NCBI GenBank assembly: GCA_021464415.1
Contig: CM038466.1
Location: 27,591,017-27,655,016, forward strand
Source: Lonicera japonica
Lineage: Eukaryota; Streptophyta; Magnoliopsida; Dipsacales; Caprifoliaceae
DNA: 64,000 bases
Direction of reading: 5' to 3'
Shown: in pieces, positions 23,028-35,984 of the stretch
Numbering within the stretch: the stretch's first letter is position 1
Layout of the letters: the number at the start of each line of letters is the position of its first letter
Position numbers and translations under genes: made by a program
Notes under the pieces: model-generated
What the model was told of the DNA's origin: nothing
What the model saw: the letters and a program-made list of their open reading frames with translations, nothing else
Database searches by the model: none

Positions 23028-23245
23028 GTGTTGGTTTGGGCATAGGAGCAGGGATTGCAGCTAGAGTTATTAATGCTTATAGGGATCCAGGAGTATCAAG
23101 AGTACAGCATGAAATATCTGAGGCTACCCTTCAAAAGTTGGAGAGTATTTTTGCTCATTCTTCAACACAACAAAAGAGTTATCATCATACCCATACAGAA
23201 GAAATCCCTTTTCCTTGCAGCCGTTTACAGGATGTCTTCAACTAT
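23028..23245 (+). pseudogene. Isolated exon-like fragment of an unrecognised gene
   Basis: 218 bases between a clean acceptor (TTTGTAG) and a clean donor (GTAAGC). They are open in one frame and code for about 72 residues. They start with a glycine-rich, probably membrane-inserting segment (VGLGIGAGIAARVINAY), followed by a hydrophilic part including VQHEISEATLQKLESIF. Base composition is richer than the AT-rich surroundings. I find no companion exons within several kb, so it may be an orphan exon left by a transposon-captured or translocated gene. I do not recognise the family. Confidence 0.45.
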
Positions 23246-25549
23246 GTAAGCATTTCTTCACATAAACTTCCAGGTTTAATTGGCATGTGTTGTATTTGGT
23301 TTGTTTAAAATTTAATATAGCAAAAATTGTTTTCAACGTGTAAAAAGTATTTATGCAATCTGTAGTTTGATTAGTAACATAAATGATAAAAATCAACTAT
23401 ATAACTTTTTAGCAAGCAATTGGTTAGTTTGCAATAAAATGTGCAAAAATAGTAATTCCCAGTCTTTTAAAAGGCCAACTAAACAGACTATTTTGGGTTG
23501 CAAAATAAACCCTACATGAACGTTTATAGGTAATCATACATATTGCCCGGCATCCACATGGCATATTTATCTAGTATATTAGATCCGTTGCTCAAAATGT
23601 CATCTAATTATATTGAATGTGTTAACAAACAAGGATCTAATTATATTAAATATACCCAGTGCTAGTACTAAAAAAAACGCTTAACCATTGGACTATTTAT
23701 GATTATTGTTAAAATTTTGTGATGCCCTGGCCTTTAGATATATGATTTATTAACTAATTCCACAAGATTAACGCATAATTAAGCTAAAATCCAAAAGATC
23801 GGAGGGTTAAAGAAAGTTAATAAGCTAGTGACCTGTCAAAATTTTCTCTTAGTGTAAAAAATTCTCCTGCTAAAACATATAATAGTAATAATCTATATCC
23901 CATATATTCCAGAATAACTAACAAGAATTGCAACCATAAAATTATCAATACACATAAAATATATTATCTAACATAACCACAAACAAATCTCCAATCCACA
24001 AGTACTATGCTTCATCTTACAATCTAATTATAAATAATCGTGTATGGCCTTTTAAAACACATCAATGCCTTTAAGTGTGAACTTGAGACAATGCCTAACT
24101 CTCACGTACTAATTGCCTCCGAATCCCAAATTACCTGAACATGAAATGGTTATTTAAAACGGGGTGAGCACATAGTGTCCGGTAGGGGTAAGGAAATGAC
24201 ATATTACTTTTATAAAACACATGTAATAATTATATTTTTTCTATTTTTAACATGTGTGAATTCAATAGCCATGAGTATGCATTACTTATTACGTGTCGTA
24301 CTAGTTATTCAAATGCTATACAAATGCATGATATGCAAACCTGTTCGGATGTACCAATTCAGGATCTCACTTTCATCATTTCATGTCAATTTATTGAATC
24401 ATTGCAAACATGTCTGTATGAGCAACTGATCTCTAACATATGATCACCGTTACTATCATGTATGTCGTTGGTGCTCTGCTAAGGTCTAGGATTTTGAGCT
24501 ACTCATCACTACCTCTAGACGGCTGACCTCATTACTTACCTTCTAGAGGTTTAGGGATTTTCATCCCAAGGGCACTGAGCCCTACTTATTTCCAACACGA
24601 CAAGCACCCAACATCCAAATCACATCTCAAATATCTTCTCATCTTCACAACTCAATCAACTCTTAGGAAACATGCACAATACTTATGCCATGCACGCCTA
24701 CACACACCAAGATTACAGTGCCATGCACCATTATCTTTCAATTTTAATTTTTAATGCAATTTTCCACGCATGCAATTTCCATGACACTACTTGGTTACAA
24801 AAACGTGAATATCAAGGTTTAATTTTCTTATCAAGAATCTGACTCAATGATGCTTATTGAATGTTGTTGATACAACCAATATCAAGAATATTCAATAAGT
24901 TCATTAGTTGATTATCATATATATCATACGGTCAAGCCAAGTCGCAAGGATTTTCGAGCAAGTTCCTTAATTACCCGTCAATAATTATTTTCTTTGTAAA
25001 AATATTTAATTATTTATAAAAAACACTAGCGTTATTTTTAGGAACTTCTCGATATATTCCATATAGTTATATGCAAAACTAATCATTATTATTATCACAT
25101 TCATCTATGTTACTTTCTAAATGACATTTCCATCTTTAATTCAATTCATGCAATTTACTAGAATGCACACACGTGATCATGGCATGCTTAATACTCAAAA
25201 TGTTCTTTCTTTCCAATTAACACGTGTAATATGAATTTCACAAATAATTTGTAAATTATATACCAATTTACAAAACTTTTATGAAAACAAGCTAGGTTTG
25301 GAACCCTTACCCTTCATCCAAGCTAAAAGTTATTCGACCATCCACAAGTCTCCTTAATTAAGATGTCTCCTTAATTTTCTTGCTTCCAAACACTTCGATT
25401 TCACAACAAACAACTCAATTATTACTTATTTTCTCAAATAAAGCAATTACAACATATCCCTCAATGAGTACTAAGCTTTTTCCAAAAATAGTAACTTAAT
25501 CAACATCTTAAGTTCTCAAATTTTATCATGCAAGTCTAATTTACGAATC

Positions 25550-26798
25550 TGTAGACACCCCGATCCGTGACCCCCGCAAGAACCCTAACGACCTTTGAGA
25601 AGTACTATTTTTGGAGTTCGGGACCCACTCGAACACCTGAGACTGCCCCGAAAGGGTTTGGTGGCCAAACAAATCTATTTTTAAGGGGAATTGTTGCACG
25701 ACAAATGAGTATGTCGCGCGACAATCTCCCTTGTGTCGCGCGACAATCTCCCTTGTGTCGCGCGACAAATCCTTCTGACACCAGACCATCCACTCTCTGA
25801 CACATCAGTCTGTCAGAAACATCACTTCGGCCGTTTGTCGTGCGACATTATACACTCTGTCGCGCGACACTTGCCCTTTCTAGGTAAATGTCGCGCGACA
25901 ATCTTCCCCGAGCAATATAAATAGGCCAACACCCCCCAAGGGTTCAAGGACGGCAGCTTGGGATCTAAGAATTCTAAGCTTTAAATCTGATTTTTTAGTC
26001 TTTCGTAGAGCATTCTCTATTATCGTCTTATTTCTGAAGAATTATCAAATCTATTCTCGACACTCGACGTGTTCCGCTTCTAGAATCAAATTCTCAGAAA
26101 TATCTAAAGAATGAAAAGATTATTATCGCCGGAGATCTCTCTGCCATATTATATTTTCTTTCTTATTATTATCAAGAGTCCTAATTCCATATTAAATTAA
26201 TCCCGATACAAGATCCGAACTTTACCAAAAGAAGTTAAAACCCGAGAAAACCGTCATTATCTGAGAAATAACACGAGAAACTCCCTCCAAAATAAAACAA
26301 CTTTTATCACTTATATTTACATATTTCAAAAACACTGGATCTCGGAACACAAAGGTTTTTATCCCTTTCCCTGCTTTCCCCCAGAAATTAGGGTTTTTCA
26401 CTAGAAAAGTAGTAGACTGTCAGTAAAAGCATCCAAGTTTTTCAACATAAAATAAACATATAAGACCACTAGATACCGAAAGGGTGGAATGGGTGCTTAA
26501 TACCTTCCCAATCCGTAACATAGTTTCCGAACCCTATAGAATCCTGGTTTCGTAAACAAACGTGTAAAGAAAGGCTTATCTGTAGCCTTTTTTCTTACAT
26601 GACCTTTTTTGTCCGTTTTCTCGTAAAACGTACTGGCGACTCTGACTGAACCCTCTTGCATCTAGAAATAGAATATAAGGACACCTGATATTGTATTACT
26701 CACCAAAAGAAGCAAATGGAACAACAGAATCCTCTCTGACGTTTCAGACGCCTAAAGACGGGAATGAGACCCGGGGGTCGCATTTGCGAATTTTCACA
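25550..26798 (+). repeat. 5' LTR of the Tat element
   Basis: Begins TGTAGACACCCCGATCC and ends TTTTCACA. Relative to the 3' LTR it lacks roughly 310 bases (junction near 26172, at TTATTATTATCAAGAGTCC) and carries one extra TGTCGCGCGACA unit. The missing block corresponds to about 41890-42195. Confidence 0.93.
25691..25923 (+). promoter_or_regulatory. Palindrome array and TATA box of the Tat 5' LTR
   Basis: Seven copies of TGTCGCGCGACA or close variants start at about 25692, 25712, 25734, 25756, 25836, 25858 and 25889. Most are perfect 12-bp palindromes; the first and fifth have one or two changes. TATAAATA follows at 25916-25923, 16 bases after the last one. This is a typical core-promoter layout with a repeated upstream element. 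Whether a protein binds the palindrome is inferred. Confidence 0.75.
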
Positions 26799-26820
26799 GT
26801 GGCGAATCTGTTGGGGATAC
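26799..26820 (+). other. Primer binding site of the Tat element
   Basis: GTGGCGAATCTGTTGGGGAT immediately follows the CA end of the 5' LTR. It is close to the TGGCGACTCTGCTGGGGA form typical of Tat/Ogre elements, which from memory is assigned to an arginine tRNA. Confidence 0.75.
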
Positions 26821-27552
26821 TAGAAAACTAGACTCTTATATGTGGACTTTTTGTTTATTTATTGAATACTTGCTTTTACTGCTTTCCCTACCTATGTTAA
26901 TTAATTGAGAAGAAACCTTTTTCTAAAAATAGAAGTTTTTAAAAATACGTAATAAAGATAATGATATTTATAAAACCAACCTTTCGAACTTTGCACGCAC
27001 TTTCACAAATCATGCATTGGTCCTACAACTGTGAATTTACCACAAACCCTCGAAAGTATTATAAGTGAGTAGGGAGTTGGCTTGCTTGGGCCAATATAAA
27101 CCGAAAGCATTTACTTCAACTCTCTTTGGCCAAGTACGCCCCCGAGGTATATCGAGTGACGAGAACACTCACGTACCCGGGAAGTATATCAAAAGGCTCT
27201 TGCACGTACTCGCCCCTGGGGTATATCGCAAGGCTTTGCCAAAAGGGAGGGAGCCTGAAGCCTTAACCGTTCGTACACCTGCGCTGCATATAAGATTGAG
27301 TTAGCTAAAATACTTGTCAAACAGCCGTAGGGGATGTACCACCTTACGGCTTACTTTACACCACCTTTTTTTAAAACCCGAGTCTTTTCTCGGCGGTTTT
27401 TAGTGATTCCTTTGGCAAAAATCGAGTCATATCGCAGTCTTTCTTCATCTTCGCCACGTGGTTTCGTCTACAGCCGTAAAAACGACGACAGTCTGGAAGG
27501 TTGGGCCGGTCGAGATCACACCGAAAGATTAGTAAGACCAAGCACACCCAGA
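26821..27552 (+). other. Leader region of the Tat element
   Basis: About 730 bases between the primer binding site and the presumed gag start. Short open frames occur but none resembles a known protein. It presumably holds packaging signals, though nothing specific is recognisable. Confidence 0.5.
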
Positions 27553-29210
27553 ATGACCGACAGACGAGAGGATCAAGAAATGGATGCATCGCCTACTTAT
27601 GACCGTCAGCAAGAATCTAGCAAGCCTTATGACTGAGCAACAGAGTACCCGAATCCGAGTAGAAGAGTTGTCAGCCAAACGAACTGCACCACCGGGGTTT
27701 GAACGACTACTACCGAATCGAGATCCGCATCAAGGGCAGTCATCACAAGTACTTCCCCCGGTCCAAGGAACCGACCCACCACAAATGGGTCCCGTCACAA
27801 CCGGTCCTATTCAAACCGATCCCAACAATCAGAATCAATGGGTCCCAGATTCAGGTCCCACTTATCAACAACAAGAGCCACCCATCGTCTGGCCACAACC
27901 CGGCTTTGATCCCCAATACCAGCCATGGCCATAAGTTCCCGTAAGGTCTATTCCACCCCTATCCCCAGTAGCCCCTCATAATGAATACCTAGACATCAAC
28001 CGACTTCGGACAGTGTATGCAGAATCAGTTATAGCTCGGGAACAACCCGACGAAGGGTCAAGAGAAAGTGAAGAAATGAAGAAACTAAAGGAGCAAATGA
28101 GAGTTCTGCAAAAAGGGATTTCTCTAATAAAAAGAGCAGACGAGATTACAGATATGAACGCCTTCTCCCTCTACCCAGAAGCAAGATTACCCCAGGGATT
28201 CGAGCTCCCTTCCATCACCAAGTTTACAGGGACCACACCCCTTAAAACTCATTTACAATCTTACATCAGATCCATACAAGTGTCCGGTTGTGGAGAGCTG
28301 AAATTAGCTCAAGTCTTTTATATGACTCTCATGGGGGCCGCCCTGAGATGGTTTTTTGATCTAGAGAGACACCACACAAAGACTTGGGGGGGACATTGTC
28401 AAGGAGTTCATGAATAAATACGGGTCCAACGAAGATTTGGAAATTACCCGCAAACACCTGAAAATGGCCAAGCAAGGCGAGAAAGAAAGCTTCAACGATT
28501 TCGTCACACACTGGAGAGAGATGGCCTCCTAAATGTCAAAGCGGCCCGATGAAGAAGAACAGTTGGAGATCATACAGAAGAATTTCACTCCAGCCGTATT
28601 GAGTTGCATGGAAAAACATGTATTCCCACACTTCAGAGCCCTGTTAAGCATGGGTCACAAGTAGAGAAAGAGCTGGCCAAGAAGGCAGAGATAGATACCA
28701 AGAAAGCCTCATACACCGGAACAAAGACGGCCCCTCTAGCCGTAAACCAACTAAGCTCATACCCCTATTAACAGAACCCATTTCAGCAACCGCAACAAAC
28801 ACCTCCAATGAGTTGGCCTACACAAGGAGATTATTCGAGCACCAAGGTTAAGAAAAGGAGGAACTTCTGCACCGTTCCCACTACCTTGGTCAAAAGCCTA
28901 AAACTACTCCGAAAGGCCGAAATAATCACTCCACTCAACCCACGCCCTCCACCAAACCCTATTCCCAACACTTGGAGAATGAATGAGAATTGTGCACACC
29001 ATCAGACCGCGGGCCAGGACACAGAACGCTCTTTGACTCTCCGCCATCGTATGTAAGACTTAATCGAAGCTGGTACCATTTTCGCACCCGACGGGCCCAA
29101 TGTTACTAACAACCCCCTTCCCAACCATGACCCACCTGCGAGAATTAATGCCTTAATCACTGATGAAGAAGGGTTTGATCCCATAGGACTCATTCGAGAC
29201 GACCCAGCCT
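27553..29210 (+). pseudogene. Tat gag (decayed)
   Basis: Likely starts at ATG 27553 (MTDRREDQEMDASP). A proline- and glutamine-rich segment follows. The capsid-like region at about 28170-28680 has FTGTTPLKTHLQSYIRS, AALRWFFDLE and the KMAKQGEKESFNDFV-type motif common to Ty3/gypsy gag. A C-terminal stretch near 28990-29080 (NCAHHQTAGQDTERS ... LRHRM) resembles the Tat CAH..GHDTE.C motif, with the last Cys changed to Ser. Frameshifts near 27630 and 28390 and several stops break it. Confidence 0.8.
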
Positions 29211-29639
29211 GTAAATCACCCGTTGTACCACCAGAAAGAACTCAAGTTGCCCCAGGCCTCAATTCGATAATTGATCAATGGATGGCTAAAATGAACTTTC
29301 TACCCGGATAGGGTTTAGGAAAAGCAAATCAGGGGATCTCACGACCACTTACAATCAAAACCAATCTCGAAAAATCTAAGATAGGATGGACCCAGGATAA
29401 AAAGAAACAACCATGGAGGCCCCGAGGCCCTCCCAAGCAGACAATCTGTATGACAGAGACCTCCCCCAAGACTTTCAGTTGATCGACAGAACCAAAGTTA
29501 TCAAAAATTTCAGAGGGATCAGACCCAGCATCCCTTTGGATACAACAGATTACCCGTTCGGGAAGGGTATACCAGCCACCACCAATAGATACCGAAAAAT
29601 CACCGCCTCCTAAGGAAATAGGAGAGGATCGAGTACTGG

Positions 29640-30290
29640 AATAGTTAAAGAAAACTCAGGCACATATCACCATTTGGGGCCTCTTGGTTGCCTCCAAACC
29701 TCACAGGATCGCCTTCATCAAACTCCTAGATGAGGCCGTCATATCACCAGATCCCACGCCAGAACAACTGCCAAACATGATCGGGTCACTTACAGTCCAA
29801 AGAAGTCTGTCATTCTCAGACGAAGACTTATCTCCATTGAGAAAAAAACACAGCCTGGCCCTCCATATCACTGTCCGGACCTGAGGAAAAATCCTGCCAC
29901 ATGTCCTCATCGACAACGGGTCGACTATAAACGTTTGCCCCCTGAAAATCGCCAGATGTATGGGTATCTTAGATTCAGAACTTTCTCTGTCAGTGGTAAC
30001 CGTTAGAGCCTATGACAACACTAGGCGGGCCGTTCTAGGTTCTTTAAAGCTTGATCTCATGGTCGGTCCTGGAAATTTTCCAGCCGACTTTTAAATCATA
30101 GACATTCCCTCCAGTTTTAACCTCCTATTGGGAAGAGTATGGTTATATGACATAGGAGCACTCCCCTCTTCCTTACACCATAAGATCAAGATACCGTTCG
30201 AAGGGAAGATAATCACCATCCAAGGAGATTCTGAGAGGACCTTGGCGGATCTGGAATTACCTATCTTGGGCATCGGGAGTCAAAGCATAT
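29640..30290 (+). pseudogene. Tat retroviral-type aspartic protease region (decayed)
   Basis: The active-site segment reads VLIDNGSTINVCPL (near 29905-29945), where D-[ST/D]-G-S is usual in this lineage. A downstream SSFNLLLGRVWLYDIGALPS matches the typical ...LLGRPWIH..GA.PS block. Stops at about 29881 and 30092 interrupt the frame. It would release gag and pol products in an active element. Confidence 0.8.
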
Positions 30291-31011
30291 AGCTGGGAGG
30301 CTTTTCTTACGAGCCTCAAGTGCAAGCCCTCACCACTTAGAGAATCAAGTATCTTTTCCCTGATAATATCCCTGGTCTCAGCACCAAGATCATAAATATG
30401 CTGAGAATGATGAAATACTTACCTGGAGCCAGTCTGGGAATGGGACAGTAAGGATTACTTTAGGCCTTGGAACCAGTAATAAGGCGTGAAAGAGAAGCGT
30501 TGGGATACCAACACACCGAAAAAGATAACCAAGAGAAAATGGGTCAAAGGCATCAGTACCCGAGTTTTAGCTCGCTTAATGAGTTTTTTGTAAAAGAATG
30601 AGAAAACTTCCCCTTTTGCGGCTTTCAGGAGCCTTGGAGAAACAGCGACGGAGATAACCTGCCAGGATAGAAAATCTTCTATGAAGAGGACCTTTATATC
30701 AAGGAAAATGTTATACACAGCTTCTCTACCAAGTTAATGACCAGGCTGAGAGAAGAAAATGAAGACGAGGAAGATGAAGAGGAAGAAATGATCGGAGATC
30801 TCTTCGACGTCATAGCTCTAGGGGATGATGAGCCAAGAGACGGCCCTGTACACTTAATACACGCTGATCTAGATTACTAGGAAAAGGGGAAAATAGTGAA
30901 ATTGTAAGGGTAAGAGATAAGAGCAAGAGTAGGGCTAAGGAGGAGTCTCTCCTAGATTTATTTTTCAAACTTGTACCTGTAAGCACTGTTATTAATGAAG
31001 AAGACTCTATT

Positions 31012-32656
31012 TTGCGGTATCCTATTAGTTCTAATTCTGTAATTGCTTATATGAAAATAGAAAGACTAAATAAACACCCTGAACGGGAGGAACATCGTAT
31101 ACAAAGCGAGGAGGGAGACACTCTTGTGATTAATCTCGGAACAGCAAATGAAAGGAAAGAAGTTTGTATTGGGTCAAGTCTAAGTGAGACAGAAAGAGAA
31201 GAATTCACACAAACTCTGAATGAGTACGTGTATCTCTTTGCCTGGTCCTATGCTGATATGCCAGGTTTGAACAGCCAGATAGTTATGCATAAAATACACA
31301 CCAAGCCGGAGTACAGGCCCGTCAAGCAGAAATTGAGAAAACTTACGCATGAGTGGTCCTTTAAAGTAAAAGAAGAAATTATGAAACAACTAAGTGTGGG
31401 GTTTTTGCGAGTGATTGAATACCCTTCATGGTTAGCCAACATTGTGCCCGTTCCTAAGGCAAATAGGAAGGTCCGCATATGTGTAGATTACCAAGATCTC
31501 AATAAAGTTTGCCCAAAAGACGATTTCCTATTACCCAACATTGATTTGATAGTGGATAATACCGCCAATCATGCCTTGAAGTCGTTCGTAGACGGTTTCG
31601 CTGGGTATAATCAAATCAAGATGCACCCAGATCACCAAGAGAAAAAAGCGTTTATCACACCATGGGGAACATATTGCTACACTGTTATACCATTCGGGCT
31701 AAAGAATGCCGGGGCAACATATCAGAGGGCAGCTACAGATATCTTCCACGACATGATTCACAAAAAATAGAAGTATATGTGGACGACATGATAATCAAGT
31801 CAAAGGAGAGGGAAGTTCATGTACCAGCCTTACAGGCCTTTTTTGACCGACTCCGCCAGTACCAGATGAGACTCAATCCGCAGAAGTGTGTGTTCGGGGT
31901 AACCAAGAGAAAACTCCTGGGCTATGTCGTCAGTAAAAAGGGAATCGAGATAGACCCTGCCAAGGTTCGAGCTATCCGAGAAATGTCTGAGCCTCGTACC
32001 GAGAAAGAAGTTCAGAAATTTTTGGATAATTTACAGTACATCAGCAGGTTCATCTCTCAACTCACGCAGACTTGCGAACCCATCTTCAAACTCCTGAGAA
32101 AGTCTTCACCAGGAGAATGGGACGATCAGTGCCAGGGGGCTTTTGATAGAATCAAAGACTACCTCTCTAACCCCCCAGTATTAGCCCCACCACAGACCGG
32201 GCTGCCACTAATTATGTACCTAACCGTCATTGATTCGACTGCAGGGGCCATGCTAGCCCAACATCTGACCGATACACGAAAAGAACAGGCCATCTACTAC
32301 ATCAGTAAAAAACTGTCCCCATTTGAGATAAACTACACGCCACTGGAGAAATCATGCACCGCTTTTGTTTGGGTAACACAGAAATTACGGCACTACATAC
32401 TGGTTTTTTCGATCATCCTGGCATCACGAATAGATTCGCTAAAATACTTCTTCGAGAAATCAGCTCTCTCAAACCGTATGGCAAAATGGTTATTCTTGCT
32501 TTCCGAATTTGACATCACCTACGTGACCCAGAAGGCAATCAAAGGCAAGATCATAGTTGACTACCTAGCCCATAATCCAATATTGGGGGATATGTTCGAA
32601 GAAGTCGAGTTCCCAGATGAAACTATTATGAATGTCGAGATTGATGAAGACTGAAA
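31012..32656 (+). pseudogene. Tat reverse transcriptase and RNase H (frameshifted)
   Basis: RT core: CVDYQDLNKVCPKDDFLLP near 31480, FAGYNQIKMHP near 31600, TPWGTYCYTVIPFGLKNAGATYQ near 31660-31720, then YVDDMIIKS near 31775. A frameshift at an A run at about 31764-31770 separates the palm from the YVDD motif. The canonical RNase H follows (about 32195-32420, AIYYISKKLSPFEINYTPLEK). A TGA near 32652, where TGG would be expected, separates it from the next domain. DNA polymerase and RNA-degradation roles are from family knowledge. Confidence 0.9.
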
Positions 32657-33146
32657 ACTATACTTTGACAGGGCCGCCAACCGAAACGGGAACGGGATAG
32701 GCATCCTGTTAGCCTCTCCAGACCAAATTCACTCCCTGGTATCATATCGTCTGGACTTCTTCTGCACCAATAATATGGCCGAGTATGAAGTCTGTATAAT
32801 CGGATTGGAGATCGCGCTCCAAAGGGGTATAAAAAGAATACAAGTGTACGGAGATTCGACATTAGTAGTCCACCAAGTTCTGAAGGAATGGAAGATCAGA
32901 GATGAAAAGTTAGTCCCTTACCTGGCCGGGCTGGAAAATGTCGCAGGAAGATTTAAGCATTCGGAGTTCTACTATGTCCCAATGTCACAAAACAGTTTTG
33001 CTGACGCACTAGCAACCCTGGCATCTATGATTGACATCCCGGAGGTGATGGAAGAAATGACTCTTACCGTACAAAGAAGATCAGGACCAGCACACTGCAT
33101 GACCCTTGAGGTAGAGAATGAAGAGAATGGAGACTCAACCACTTAG
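32657..33146 (+). pseudogene. Additional (archaeal-type) RNase H domain of Tat
   Basis: LASPDQIHSLVSYRLDFFCTNNMAEYEVCIIGLEIAL ... VYGDSTLVVHQV ... FADALATLASM is the second RNase H found between RT-RNase H and integrase in the Tat lineage. The acidic residues of the NNMAEYE and YGDS motifs are present. The entrance (FDRAANRNGNGIGILL) retains the first motif only partly. Stops bound the domain on both sides. Confidence 0.85.
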
Positions 33147-33167
33147 TTTTACGACATCTGGAACCTG

Positions 33168-34387
33168 TTGAAAAATCATCGGTATCCCGAGCAAACAGAT
33201 AAGAGAACACGGGTCACACTTAGGAGATTAGCATCAAGGTTCATACTTTGTGCTGGAAGGCTGTATAAAAGAAACTATGATGGGACCTATTTACAATGTC
33301 TCACAGAGGAAGAATCTATCAAAATGATGGATCAGATACACGGGGGGGATTGTGGACCTCATATGAGCGGCCATACACTTGCTCGCAAAATCATAAGACA
33401 AGGTTATTTTTGGTCTACCCTGCAGAACGACTATGTTAACCACGTACGCCATTGTCACAAGTGCCAAATTTATGCTAAATCTCAAAAACTTCCTCTGAAA
33501 GAGTTGTACAACATGACTGCTCCCTGGCCTTTCACAACCTGGAGAATTGACATCATTGGAAAGATTTCGCCCAAAGCCAGCTACGGCCATGAATTCATAC
33601 TAGTGACCATCGATTACTTCACCAAATGGGTAGAGGCCAAGTCCTTCCAAACCCTTGACGCCAGAAAAGTTGCCCGATTCATCAGACGAAATATCATCTG
33701 CCGGTATGGGGTCTCACACGAGATCATCTCGGACAACGGAATCCACTTCGAAGGAGAGGCTAATCCAGTCATGGAGGAATATGGTATTACCCAACACAGA
33801 TCTTCGCCATACAGACCACAAACCAATGGGGCAGTTGAGGCCGCCAACAAGAATCTGAAGAATATCCTAAGCAAGATGACCTACACCTGCCGGGACTGGC
33901 CAGAGAAGTTACCATATACATTGTGGGGGTACCGCACCACCGAGAGAGTTTCTACCGGGGCAACCCCATTTTCCCTTACATACGGGATGGAAGCAGTCCT
34001 CCCTGTTGAGCTGGAGATCCCCTCACTCAGAGTAATGCTTGAAAACCAAGTTAACGAGCTGGAATGGGTCCAGGTGCGTTATAACGAGCTGGCCTTGCTA
34101 GATGAGAAGAGATTGAGAGCCGCATACCACCACCAAGGGTATCAGAAGAGAATCGCTTGAGCATTTAACCAGAAAGTAAAGACTCGAGGTATCAATGAGA
34201 ACGACATCGTGTTGAAAGAAATTCGAGAGCCAGCCAGAGACCTAAGGGAAAAGTTTGGACAGAAATGGACAGGGCCGTACATCATCAAAGAGATTGACAC
34301 AGGGGGTGCCGCCATACTCACGGACTTGGATGGACAATTACTGCATTCACCAGTCAACATGGATCGTTTGAAGAAGTATTACCAATA
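33168..34387 (+). pseudogene. Tat integrase (one in-frame stop)
   Basis: The HHCC zinc region is near 33350-33470 (ending HCHKCQIYA). The catalytic core has D (WRIDIIGK, 33545), D (SDNGIHFEG, 33730) and E (TNGAVEAANKN, 33838). A TGA at 34158-34160 (likely from CGA) cuts off the C-terminal part, which continues in frame to about 34387 (KFGQKWTGPYII, then VNMDRLKKYY). Otherwise the frame is intact. Confidence 0.9.
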
Positions 34388-34617
34388 AATATAACATGTA
34401 TAGATAAGAACTACGTAAACCTGAGCCCCGACTCAAACTTTTGTTCTTTATAAAATCAAAAGGGGAACATAGGCAATCTGATAAGTGACTTCAGGCCTGG
34501 TTTAAATATGGTAAAGAAAATTATTTCTCATAAACAGTCCCTCGTATATTATTAAAGTGATTCAGAACACCGGAAGTTACAAGGGAAATACAGCATACAA
34601 AAAAGCCTAAGCCCTAG

Positions 34618-35865
34618 GGGTTGGCCAAGCAGGGTCCTCAGTGGCCAAATCAATTCGAGCCTCATCCAGGATCTGGTATGCAAAGACGATACTCTCCTTC
34701 GTGGGCTCAGAATTCATGAACCGGAACCACTCCATTTGTAAGGGATCATCAATCAGCTCCCCTTCCAGAGACCCCTAACAAGAACGGATGATGTCAGCCC
34801 GGAATGACCGGATAATACTAAAACGGGCATAGTTAAACTGACGAGTCAGTCGAGCACGCCACATTCTCTCCACTAATAAACAAACATGCTGGTTCACAAA
34901 CTTAGACTCGGAAGAGAATTTGTTCAGGCCAAGGGGAATGTCCTGAGGAACGTTGAATTGCCGAAGAAGACGTCCTGAGAGATAAAAGGAAGTGAACCAG
35001 AGCCCACGGAGTCGAACGTAATTCTGTCCCCCCGATACAAAGCACCATCGCCCTTAGCTTCCACTAAGGAATGTTCCACCGAATAGCCCAAAATTTTTTC
35101 GAAAACCACACCGTCCAATCAGAGGAAGACCTAGTCAAAGCACCAAAGAGGGGACAACAGAAGAAGTGTGTCGGGTTGTCAAGCCGAACTCCGTTGAAAC
35201 CTACAGATCGGAAACGCTCCGACAGCCACATGTATAGCAAACACGGACTTCCCCTGAAGAAGGGTGAAGCTCCCCTTTGAAGATCATCTAGGCCGTTCAG
35301 AGTCTTTGCAAGAACGATGGGCACTATAGACTCCCCATTCCTAGCATGGTAAATCAAACTCAAAATAGTCGGATCAACACGGGAGGAGCCCGTCACCAAT
35401 AGCATATCAAAAACAAGACAAATCAAGGCCGCTGTAATACGCCCCACGCTATAAGAGGCTCTCTCTTCATAACGATGAAAGAACCTCACCATTTTGTGGA
35501 GGTCAAGAAGCCCGTAGATAATAAAACCATCATAGGCCGCTTGGGGAATGGCTAACAGAGCAATCAGCATATCTCAAAGGACCGATTTCTTCTATGGGAA
35601 CAGCTATCGGGAGACGAACGTCAGAACACAACAGCCAGGAAAACTCTTCGTAAGGCGGGCAGAGCTCATCTAGCCCGAAATGAAAAAGATGATTCGCAGG
35701 GCTCCAGAAATACAAAGCGCTTAACAAAAAGGAAAAATCTACAGGACGATGGCACCAGCCCGCTAAAGGACTGAATGCACGGAAGTTCAAACCATTCTCA
35801 AAAGATACCAGAGCATTTCGGACTTCAACATAAGAAAAATTAGAATTTGAACGATAAGAAAACAT
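34618..35865 (-). pseudogene. Antisense gene 1 of Tat: DUF7745/plant-mobile-domain-like protein (frameshifted)
   Basis: Reads opposite to pol. The ATG at 35865 gives MFSYRSNSNFSYVEV, then a block including SALYFWSPANHLFHFGLDELCPPYEEFSWLL. This resembles the ..ALxxFWDPxxxxFxFGxxELxPTxEEY.. core of DUF7745 and PMD-like proteins. Frameshifts near 35575 and 35080 and a stop near 34775 break it; similarity continues to about 34620 (EARIDLATEDPAWPTP). It is the second of two antisense genes in tandem and converges on the end of pol (34387). A palindrome/TATA promoter lies at 35904-35984, leaving a very short leader. Antisense ORFs at this position are known in Tat elements; the function is unknown. 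Confidence 0.7.
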
Positions 35866-35903
35866 TTTGGAAAGGTGTGGGGATAAAGAAAAGCAGATGG
35901 GTG

Positions 35904-35984
35904 TATTTATAGAAAAAAGAGGGTCCTGTACCTGTTTGTCGCGCGACAAACCCATATCCAGGAGGGATTGTCGCGCGACAATCC
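35904..35984 (-). promoter_or_regulatory. Antisense promoter 1 of Tat: two palindromes plus TATA box
   Basis: Perfect palindromes of 20 bases (35965-35984, GGATTGTCGCGCGACAATCC) and 16 bases (35935-35950, TTTGTCGCGCGACAAA) share the core of the LTR array. In the minus direction CTATAAATACAC follows (TATAAATA = 35911-35904), about 39 bases before the ATG at 35865. The same core plus TATA layout as the LTR strongly suggests a dedicated promoter. Confidence 0.7.

Noticed and set aside
29413..29613. Small open frame between Tat gag and protease
   Set aside because: It is a segment of the broken gag-pro reading frame, not a separate gene.
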